A stretch of 64,000 nt of DNA, from assembly GCF_010233585.1 (NCBI RefSeq), contig NZ_CP045997.1, positions 7,612,654 through 7,676,653 of the forward strand, read 5' to 3'. The position numbers were made by a program, and so were the translations under genes. Position 1 is the first letter of the stretch, and every line of letters begins with the position of its first letter. The notes beneath the pieces are model-generated. The model did not search any database and had not been told where the DNA came from. It was given only the letters and a program-made list of their open reading frames with translations. Below are positions 25,903 to 32,766 of the stretch, one piece after another. The stretch comes from Spirosoma endbachense. Lineage in GTDB: Bacteria > Bacteroidota > Bacteroidia > Cytophagales > Spirosomataceae.

Positions 25903-27015
25903 TTACTGCAGATGGAACAGAATTCCTTTTGTAATCTCATCCAGTTTTTTGCTTTCTACGTTCATGCAGATGACCACACACAATTGTTTATCCGGGAAAC
26001 GGGCAAACCAGGTTTGAAATCCCGGCTGCCCACCCGAATGCATAATCTGCTGACCCAGAACCGGATGCTGCCGTAAAAACCAGCCAAAGCCATAGGTCGT
26101 ACCGGATCTAAACTCAATCAATTGCCCGTCTGGAGTACGGGCGGGCCGAAAGGCTTCATCCTGAATCGCTTTGGGCAGGAGTTTATAATTGCTCAGGGCA
26201 TCATCCCACTTTTTCAGATCACCAGTTGTTGAAATGACCGACCCGTCGCCGTAAAAATCGCCGAGGTAGAATACAAAATTCTGGTCAGGCTCGAGGTGTG
26301 CTGGCTTGAGTGTATTGTTACGGCGTAGATAGCCGGTTGCCAGATTCTTTGCCTTTATGCGTCGAATATCCGTGACCAGCAGGGCCTCTGTGTCGTTCAT
26401 GGATGCTGGTTCGAACAGGTATTTGCGCAAAAATGCCTGATAATTCATCCCGGATAGTCGTTCGATGAGGGTTGCCAGTAAATCGAATCCGATGTCGCAA
26501 TAAATCCATTTTGTGCCAGGAGCTGCCTGAAGCGGCAACTTATGTTCAGCTAAATAAGCCAGCATGTCTGCGTTTCCGTTCGATTTTGAGGTATCCAGCT
26601 TCGGCCTGATCTGCGTCCAGAAATCGGGTAGCCCCGATGTGTGGGTGAGCAAATGACGGATTGTAATATTCGGATACGGAAAGGTGGGCAGATAGGTCTG
26701 CACGTTATCATCGTACTGGAGCTTGCCAGTTGCTTTTAATTGCATAATGGCATAAGCCGTAAACTGTTTTGACACCGACGCAATTTGAAACTGTGTCAAA
26801 CTGGTAAGCGGGCGTTGTTTATCAACGTCTGCCATGCCATAGCTTCTGGAAAGGATCACTTTTCCATGTTGAGCAATCAGAATAGTACCATTAAGCTCCT
26901 GTCGATTGTAATAAACCTGTAGCAGTGAGTCAATCGAGGCTACATTCTGTTGAGCCCGACAGCAAACCAGTGGAGAAACCACAAGAAGCAGGACACTGTA
27001 AATGCGTTTTAGCAT
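25903..27015 (-). CDS. Secreted serine hydrolase of the beta-lactamase/DD-peptidase (class C-like) family
   Basis: A 370-residue protein starting at ATG 27015; the longer open frame to 27264 only runs antisense through the VOC gene. A signal peptide (MLKRIYSVLLLVVSPLVCCR) is followed by the penicillin-binding fold. The nucleophile motif SxxK is S80-V-S-K83 in QIASVSKQFTAYAIMQL. WIYCDIGFDLLATLIERLSG supplies the Y-x-N/D motif, with Asp instead of the usual Asn. HSGGQPGFQTWFARFPDKQL takes the KTG position. LLTHTSGLPDFW is a landmark of the esterase/DD-peptidase group. It may act on a peptidoglycan peptide, ester or amide in the periplasm. It is 40 bases downstream of the VOC gene and probably cotranscribed. 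Confidence 0.9.
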   Translation of the reverse strand: MLKRIYSVLLLVVSPLVCCRAQQNVASIDSLLQVYYNRQELNGTILIAQHGKVILSRSYGMADVDKQRPLTSLTQFQIASVSKQFTAYAIMQLKATGKLQYDDNVQTYLPTFPYPNITIRHLLTHTSGLPDFWTQIRPKLDTSKSNGNADMLAYLAEHKLPLQAAPGTKWIYCDIGFDLLATLIERLSGMNYQAFLRKYLFEPASMNDTEALLVTDIRRIKAKNLATGYLRRNNTLKPAHLEPDQNFVFYLGDFYGDGSVISTTGDLKKWDDALSNYKLLPKAIQDEAFRPARTPDGQLIEFRSGTTYGFGWFLRQHPVLGQQIMHSGGQPGFQTWFARFPDKQLCVVICMNVESKKLDEITKGILFHLQ

Positions 27016-27055
27016 GATCGTGATGGTATGAGACTCAACTGGATTTCCGTGAACG

Positions 27056-27448
27056 CTACTTTTTAGGCTCAAGCAAATCCCATAAGTTGCCATACAGATC
27101 TTCGAAAACGGCGACTGTGCCATAAGGATGCTCAACAGGTGGCCGAACGAATGTGATGCCTGCCTGCTGCATGGCCTCATAATCGCGCCAGAAATCATCG
27201 GTGTACAAAAAGAGAAAGACGCGCCCACCCGTCTGGTTCCCCACCCGGCTTTTTTGATCTTCACCGTCTGCTTTGGCGAGTAATAAACAACATTCCGATG
27301 AACCTTTGGGGGCTACCCGAACCCATCGTTTTGTTTCACTTAAAATGGTATCCTCCAGCAGATCGAAGTTGAGCTTATTGGTGTAAAAGGCTATAGCTTC
27401 GTCATAGTCATTGACAACGAGAGCAAGATGGGCAATGTGTTGTTTCAT
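27056..27448 (-). CDS. VOC-family protein (glyoxalase/bleomycin-resistance fold)
   Basis: A 130-residue cytoplasmic protein. Paired beta-alpha-beta-beta-beta units are visible: HIAHLALVVNDYDEAIAFYT with a possible metal-binding His, then WVRVAPKGSSECCLLLAKAD, and GRVFLFLYTDDFWRDYEAMQ followed by VAVFEDLYGNLWDLLEP with the final Glu often used as a metal ligand. Proteins of this family catalyse isomerisations, dioxygenations or bind antibiotics; the specific role is not readable. Homologues in Bacteroidota are usually annotated only as VOC proteins. It heads a two-gene minus-strand unit with the serine hydrolase. Confidence 0.88.
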   Translation of the reverse strand: MKQHIAHLALVVNDYDEAIAFYTNKLNFDLLEDTILSETKRWVRVAPKGSSECCLLLAKADGEDQKSRVGNQTGGRVFLFLYTDDFWRDYEAMQQAGITFVRPPVEHPYGTVAVFEDLYGNLWDLLEPKK

Positions 27449-27616
27449 GCGTTGTTCGGTTAACGATTAGGTGGCTCAGAGTGGTGCAGGGATTTATCGA
27501 ATCAATTCGTAAATTCGGCAATATCGGTTATCTCGCCGTTCCAGCCATGGGTAGCCTCCGTTTTATTCGTAATTCACATCCACTGATTATCGGCTCGTGA
27601 ATCACCAGTTATTACC

Positions 27617-27645
27617 ATAAAAAAAGCCGGTTCATCGACCGGCCT
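27617..27645 (-). terminator. Intrinsic terminator after mtaB
   Basis: On the minus strand GCCGGT (27643-27638) and ACCGGC (27631-27626) form a stem with a 6-base loop, followed by a run of seven T. It starts 24 bases after the mtaB stop codon and is a textbook rho-independent terminator for that gene. Confidence 0.85.
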
Positions 27646-27669
27646 TAAAAATAGTATTCTGTTTTTAAA

Positions 27670-29004
27670 CTAGAGCATATCGACAGCTTCCGCAACCTCC
27701 ATCAGCCCATCGGCGTTGACGGCGGTCAGGTGAACGGGTAGCGTTTCATTAATAAGCAATGGGTCATATTTGGCAACCACACGAACGTAGTTTTCGGTGA
27801 AGCCCTGCATCATCCCGTCGGCAATATCTTCTTCAAACAGAACTGTAGCATCACGACCCACCTGCGAATCGTAGAAAGCACGACGTTTCTTATCCGACAA
27901 AATATGCAGCATCTTCGAGCGATCGGCGCGAACATGGCCAGGAACTACCGGCCTGATCGATAATGCGGTGGTATTTGGCCGTTCGGAATACGTAAAGACG
28001 TGCAGGTACGAAACCGGCAACTCGTTCAGGAACAGGTATGTTTCTTTAAAGGCTTCTTCTGTTTCGCCGGGGTGGCCCACAATCACATCCACACCGATGC
28101 AGGCATGTGGCATCAATTCCTTTATTTTCTGAACCCGGTCGGCATACAATTCGCGCTTATATCGACGGCGCATCAGCCCCAACACCCGGTTGCTCCCCGA
28201 TTGTAACGGTACGTGAAAATGGGGAACAAACCGCTTCGATTGGGCTACAAAGGCAATAATCTCATCGGTAAGCAGATTCGGTTCGATGCTCGAAATCCGG
28301 AAACGCTCAATACCTTCGACCTCATCCAGTGCCTGAACCAAATCAAAAAACGTCTCTTGTCTCTGGATCGCCAGCCCGGTCCCATTGACTAGCCCGAAGT
28401 CGCCAATGTTTACGCCTGTCAGTACGATTTCCTTAACCCCACGTTCGGCTATTTCATTGGCTGCCCGCACCACGTTAGCAACTGTGTCGGAGCGGCTTTT
28501 TCCGCGTGCGAGCGGGATCGTACAGTAGGCGCATGGGTAATCGCAACCGTCCTGTACCTTCAAAAACGTACGTGTCCGGTCGTTGAGTGAGTAGGAAGCA
28601 TGATAGTCGATCACCTCCTCAATGGGCGAGTTGAAAATCTGCCCGGTCTGACCCATGGGCACCTTTTCGAATGTCGACATGAGCTCGTGGAGCCGAAACT
28701 TTTCTGCCGCACCGAGTACCGCATCAACACCCGGAATCTCTGAAATCTCTTTGGGTTTCAGCTGGGCATAACACCCCAGAACGGCTACGTAGCCATCGGG
28801 GTTGATTTTTTGTGCTTCACGTACAATTTTCCGGCATTTTTTATCGGCATTGTCCGTCACAGAGCAGGTATTGATGATAAATATGTCAGGCTGTTGATTA
28901 AACTCTACCCGTTCATACCCATGCTGTTCCATCAAACGGGCGAGGGTAGAGGTTTCTGAGAAGTTCAGCTTACAGCCAAGCGTATAGAAGGCGACTTTTT
29001 TCAC
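27670..29004 (-). CDS. mtaB: tRNA t6A37 methylthiotransferase
   Basis: A radical-SAM enzyme of 444 residues that adds a methylthio group to t6A at position 37 of tRNAs reading ANN codons. The GTG at 29004 was chosen because the family N-terminus (KKVAFYTLGCKLNFSETSTL) starts directly there; the longer frame to 29073 is translated from a palindrome. C11, C47 and C78 (in YTLGCKLN, IINTCSVT, VLGCYAQ) bind the auxiliary cluster, and C154-x3-C158-x2-C161 (GCDYPCAYC) binds the radical-SAM cluster. A TRAM-like domain ends the protein. The subfamily choice between MtaB and MiaB/RimO rests on the GCKLN start, typical of MtaB. A large hairpin precedes the start codon. Confidence 0.93.
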   Translation of the reverse strand: MKKVAFYTLGCKLNFSETSTLARLMEQHGYERVEFNQQPDIFIINTCSVTDNADKKCRKIVREAQKINPDGYVAVLGCYAQLKPKEISEIPGVDAVLGAAEKFRLHELMSTFEKVPMGQTGQIFNSPIEEVIDYHASYSLNDRTRTFLKVQDGCDYPCAYCTIPLARGKSRSDTVANVVRAANEIAERGVKEIVLTGVNIGDFGLVNGTGLAIQRQETFFDLVQALDEVEGIERFRISSIEPNLLTDEIIAFVAQSKRFVPHFHVPLQSGSNRVLGLMRRRYKRELYADRVQKIKELMPHACIGVDVIVGHPGETEEAFKETYLFLNELPVSYLHVFTYSERPNTTALSIRPVVPGHVRADRSKMLHILSDKKRRAFYDSQVGRDATVLFEEDIADGMMQGFTENYVRVVAKYDPLLINETLPVHLTAVNADGLMEVAEAVDML

Positions 29005-29018
29005 GATACGTAATTTCC

Positions 29019-29103
29019 TGTGCTGTGGCGGAGGGTGGGTAGGTATGCGTGCCATGGTTCCAAACCGTGGCACGCATACCTACCCACCCTCCGCCACAGC
29101 ACA
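29019..29103. repeat. Giant palindrome just upstream of mtaB
   Basis: Bases 29019-29054 pair perfectly with 29068-29103 (36 base pairs). After one mismatch, GGTT/AACC continues the stem to a three-base loop. The core is GGTATGCGTGCCA and its complement. It lies 14 bases upstream of the mtaB GTG and 64 bases after eutC, so any read-through transcript from the eut operon would fold it in the mtaB leader. It has the same core as the palindrome at 35443. Confidence 0.9.
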
Positions 29104-29167
29104 AACACACTGATTCTGCAAAATTACAAAAAAACAGCGGGGTGGGTTCCGTATTGTTTACTGAATG

Positions 29168-29947
29168 TCACCCAATTGACAAACGATCCGGTTCAGAGCC
29201 GTCCGTATCTTTCAGGGAAACGCCGGTAAGTTGCAGCCGAAAGGCCGAATCAACCAGCCACATCAACTTGCTGACGGCCACGGCAGGAGGGAGGCCCTGG
29301 TCGCGGATATTGGAAAGACAATTTCGACGTTCATCCGTCAGACCCGGTATGGGAGCGTAGGTAAGATACGCGCCCATACTGTCGAACGAACTAAGACCCG
29401 GCCGTTCGCCGATCAACATAATGACCAGCTGAGCCTGAAGAATATGGCCTATGTCGTCGCTGATTGCCACACGGCCCTGCTCAACCAGCGTAATGGGAGC
29501 GAATGTATAGCCCGCCAGTCGGGCCGTATCGATTAGCCTGCGAACGACCAGTGGTGCATAGGTATTGACCGCATTAGCCGAGAGGCCGTCGGCAATAATA
29601 ATACTCAGCTGGGAAGGAGAAGCATTTAATTCGTGAAGCTGACGGGCTGATTCGTTCGCCAGTAACCTTCCCAGATCAGGCCGTTGCAGATAGATATCCC
29701 GGTTTGCTGCCTGACTATAAACACTGTAGATGGGTAATGCTGTATCGGCTAAAGCTTCCTGTAAACCACTATGATCCAGACATGAATAAACGGCGTCTTT
29801 GGCGTGGGCGTGAGCCAGATTGAATTGAAGCGACTCCCGAAGTGGAATCGAAACGCCTGTTCTGCCCAGGGCAATTCGGGCAGCTGTGTACGATTTCAGT
29901 GCTTGCCAATCGTCCGTTTCGGTTGCTATTTTTTTCGGTTTATTCAT
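29168..29947 (-). CDS. eutC: Ethanolamine ammonia-lyase small subunit
   Basis: A 259-residue light chain of adenosylcobalamin-dependent ethanolamine ammonia-lyase, which splits ethanolamine to acetaldehyde and ammonia. EutC landmarks are TAARIALGRTGVSIPLRESL, then FNLAHAHAKDAVYSCLDHSG, LGRLLANESARQL, IIIADGLSANAVNTY, MLIGERPGLSSFDSMGAYLT and DERRNCLSNIRDQGLPP. These include the conserved R-T-G and ERPGLSS segments of the cofactor site. It is slightly shorter than the enterobacterial protein because the N-terminal extension, which targets microcompartments, is absent. Its start overlaps the eutB stop by 4 bases. No microcompartment shell genes and no EutA reactivase are in the window. Confidence 0.96.
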   Translation of the reverse strand: MNKPKKIATETDDWQALKSYTAARIALGRTGVSIPLRESLQFNLAHAHAKDAVYSCLDHSGLQEALADTALPIYSVYSQAANRDIYLQRPDLGRLLANESARQLHELNASPSQLSIIIADGLSANAVNTYAPLVVRRLIDTARLAGYTFAPITLVEQGRVAISDDIGHILQAQLVIMLIGERPGLSSFDSMGAYLTYAPIPGLTDERRNCLSNIRDQGLPPAVAVSKLMWLVDSAFRLQLTGVSLKDTDGSEPDRLSIG

Positions 29948-31326
29948 CCACCAATCAACTCCGCGTAAAATTGTTTTTGTACACTTGTCGACAGGCGATT
30001 TCCAGATGCGTCCATGATTCCTTGCCCAAGTAACCAGGCCTCAAATTCCGGAGCAGCCCGTAATCCCAGAACCCGGCGGAGGTATAACGCATCATGGAAA
30101 GACGTAGACTGGTAGTTCAGCATAATATCGTCGGCACCCGGTATTCCCATGATGAAATTAATACCCGCCACACCCAATAGCGTCAGAAGGGTGTCCATAT
30201 CGTCCTGATCGGCCTGTGCGTGATTGGTATAACAGATATCCATTCCCATAGGTAATCCCATCAGTTTTCCGCAGAAATGATCTTCAAGTCCGGCGCGAAT
30301 GATCTGTTTGCCGTCGAACAAATATTCTGGCCCAATGAAACCGACAACCGAGTTCACCAGAAATGGGTCAAAATGACGGGCAACGGCATACGCTCGAACT
30401 TCGCAGGTTTGCTGATCGACACCATGATGCCCGTTGGACGATAACGCACTTCCCTGACCCGTTTCAAAATACATGATATTCTGGCCAAGCGTCCCCCGCT
30501 TCAGCAACAATCCGGCTTCGTAGGTTTCCTGAAGTAGCGACAGGCTCACACCAAAGCTGGTATTGGCTTTTTCGGTGCCCGCAATCGACTGGAAGATCAG
30601 ATCTACGGGTGCGCCCTGTTCAATCAATTGCAGCGTAGTTGTAATGTGGCTCAGCACGCAACTTTGGGTTGGTATCGAAAATCGCTCCCGTATGCTGTCG
30701 ATCATGTGCAAAAGGCGGGCTGTTACGGCGGGGCTATCGGTTGCCGGATTGATCCCGATCATGGCATCACCACTGCCATACAATAGCCCGTCGATCATAC
30801 TGGCGGCTATTCCTTTGGCATCATCTACGGGGTGATTGGGTTGCAATCGAACCGATAAATGCCCTCTCAATCCAATTGTATTCCTAAACTGGGTCACCAC
30901 TTCACATTTCTTTGCCACCAGAATTAAATCCTGATTGCGCATAAGCTTTGACACGGCGGATACCATCTCGGGCGTCAGGCCGGGCGCGATTTGCCGGATT
31001 GCGATCACGTCGGCCGCGTCACTCAGGAGCCAGTCGCGCAGATCGCCAACGGTAAAATGGCTGATCAGCGAAAAGGATTCTGTGTAATGGGTATCGACAA
31101 TAAGGCGGGTAACCTCGTCGGATTCGTAGGGAATGAGTACCTCATTCAGAAATGTTGGCAGAGGCACATCAGCAAGCGCCAGTTGGGCAGCCACCCGCTC
31201 TTCGTAACTCTCAGCCGCCAGCCTCGCCAGTACATCACCTGAGCGCAACGGACTTGCTTTGGCCAAAAGCGTTTTCAAGTCCTCAAATTGGTAGGTAAAA
31301 CCCCGGATGGTATGCTGATAGCTCAT
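29944..31326 (-). CDS. eutB: Ethanolamine ammonia-lyase large subunit
   Basis: A 460-residue catalytic subunit, normal in length. It folds as a TIM barrel and carries the radical chemistry on adenosylcobalamin together with EutC. Recognisable stretches are FEDLKTLLAKASPLRSGDVL near the start, LRGHLSVRLQPNHPVDDAKG, GSGDAMIGINPATDSPAVTA, LSHITTTLQLIEQGAPVDLI, then FETGQGSALSSNGHHGVDQQ and MGIPGADDIMLNYQSTSFHD. All are typical of EutB. It lies in the operon phospholipase C, permease, eutB, eutC, so its substrate probably comes from phosphatidylethanolamine head groups. Activity requires imported or synthesised vitamin B12. Confidence 0.97.
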   Translation of the reverse strand: MSYQHTIRGFTYQFEDLKTLLAKASPLRSGDVLARLAAESYEERVAAQLALADVPLPTFLNEVLIPYESDEVTRLIVDTHYTESFSLISHFTVGDLRDWLLSDAADVIAIRQIAPGLTPEMVSAVSKLMRNQDLILVAKKCEVVTQFRNTIGLRGHLSVRLQPNHPVDDAKGIAASMIDGLLYGSGDAMIGINPATDSPAVTARLLHMIDSIRERFSIPTQSCVLSHITTTLQLIEQGAPVDLIFQSIAGTEKANTSFGVSLSLLQETYEAGLLLKRGTLGQNIMYFETGQGSALSSNGHHGVDQQTCEVRAYAVARHFDPFLVNSVVGFIGPEYLFDGKQIIRAGLEDHFCGKLMGLPMGMDICYTNHAQADQDDMDTLLTLLGVAGINFIMGIPGADDIMLNYQSTSFHDALYLRRVLGLRAAPEFEAWLLGQGIMDASGNRLSTSVQKQFYAELIGG

Positions 31327-31402
31327 GAACGTGGTTTTCGGCTTATGATTTTTCAGGTATGGCTGGCTGACGCGTCTGGTTAAAGAATAAACCCGTTGCT
31401 CG

Positions 31403-32719
31403 TCAGATTTGCATCAGTTCCTTGGTTTTTCGGTGTTTACCAAAGGCGTAGAAGAGAACGATAATGGCGATCAATCCAGCAAGAAACAGCAGACACAACC
31501 AACTATAAAAATAAATCATTGCGGCCAGAGCTACAATGGCCAGCAGCAGGGCTAATGCAGGAAATACCGGATAGAAAGGTGCTTTAAAGGGTCGGCTGAG
31601 AGTAGGTTCGCTCCGGCGAAGTTTAAATAAAGCCAGCATACTGACAATATAGACAACCACCGCGCCAATCGTTGAAAGAATAACCAGCTTGCTCGTATCC
31701 AGCAACAGCAACGCTAAAACTCCCAGAGCAGCACCAGCAACTAAGGCCCAGTATGGCACCTGCTGACGAGGGCTAACTTTTGACAAAACGACGGGTAAAT
31801 AGCCGCTGCGGGAGAGCGCAAAAATCTGCCGGGAATAGCTGATAATAATGCCATGAAAGGACGCAATGAGCCCGAAGAGTCCAATACTGGCAAACAGTTT
31901 CGTCCACGGATTCGTACGGCCTAAAACCAGTCCAATTGATTCGGGAAGGGGATAATCAAGCGTAGATAGCTTTTCCCATTCGGCAATACCCCCTACACAA
32001 ACCATGACCGCCAGAGCCAGGATCGTTAGCGTCAGCAGCGCGGAAATATACCCTTTTGCAATGGCATTTTTCTCGTTTTTGACCTCCTCGGCTACCATCG
32101 CGACGCCTTCCAGACATACATAAAGCCAGATCGCAAAGGGCAGTGCCGCAAATACTCCCGACCAGCCAAATGGCATGGGGTTATGCAGAAAATTAGCCAG
32201 TTTGAAATCAGGAGCAACGACGCCGATAAACAGAAGCAGTTCGGCAATGGCCAGTAGCGTCATAACCAGCGAAAACCAGGCTGCTTCTTTGATTCCGAGC
32301 AAATTGATCAGTGTGAATAAAATGTATGATCCGACTGATACCCCGACCACCGAAATGGATGGGTACAGAAAGTGAACATAGCTCCCCAACGCAAGCGCAA
32401 TAGCCGGGGCGGCAAACAGAAACTCGATGAGGGTTGCATAGCCTGCCACCAACGCTCCCAGCGGGCCGAACGCTTTGAGTGCATACGCAAAGGGACCGCC
32501 CGCATTGGGAATCGATGTGGTTAGCTCGGTAAAGCTGAAAATAAAGGTGAAATAGAGAAGAGTAATGACAAGAGTTGCCAGTAAAAGCCCAACGGTTCCA
32601 GCCACCCCCCAACCATAATTCCAGCCGAAATACTCACCGGATATGACCAGACCAACCCCAATTGCCCATAAATGAATCGGTTTTAATGCTTGTTTTAAGG
32701 CTGGTTGTTCGTTGGCCAT
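31403..32719 (-). CDS. eat: Ethanolamine-type APC permease
   Basis: A 438-residue inner-membrane transporter of the APC family with about 12 hydrophobic helices. The first, HLWAIGVGLVISGEYFGWNY, carries the G-x-x-x-S-G-E-Y-F-G-W-N pattern known from ethanolamine permeases. Other pieces are TTSIPNAGGPFAYALKAFGP, YVCLEGVAMVAEEVKNEKNA (E-x-x-x-x-x-A-E-E-V) and GLIASFHGIIISYSRQIFAL. It stands directly between phospholipase C and eutB in the same orientation, 48 and 76 bases away, which supports ethanolamine as substrate; an amino acid is the alternative. It would supply the cytoplasmic ammonia-lyase. Confidence 0.92.
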   Translation of the reverse strand: MANEQPALKQALKPIHLWAIGVGLVISGEYFGWNYGWGVAGTVGLLLATLVITLLYFTFIFSFTELTTSIPNAGGPFAYALKAFGPLGALVAGYATLIEFLFAAPAIALALGSYVHFLYPSISVVGVSVGSYILFTLINLLGIKEAAWFSLVMTLLAIAELLLFIGVVAPDFKLANFLHNPMPFGWSGVFAALPFAIWLYVCLEGVAMVAEEVKNEKNAIAKGYISALLTLTILALAVMVCVGGIAEWEKLSTLDYPLPESIGLVLGRTNPWTKLFASIGLFGLIASFHGIIISYSRQIFALSRSGYLPVVLSKVSPRQQVPYWALVAGAALGVLALLLLDTSKLVILSTIGAVVVYIVSMLALFKLRRSEPTLSRPFKAPFYPVFPALALLLAIVALAAMIYFYSWLCLLFLAGLIAIIVLFYAFGKHRKTKELMQI

Positions 32720-32766
32720 ACTGGAAAGATGTAATTTGGTAAAGAGGGTATTTGAGAATTACTAGG

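Noticed and set aside
27016..27264. N-terminal extension of the serine hydrolase frame
   Set aside because: It runs antisense through the VOC gene and has no signal peptide; the ATG at 27015 starts a normal one.
29005..29073. N-terminal extension of mtaB
   Set aside because: It is translated from the giant palindrome; the conserved family start begins at the GTG 29004.
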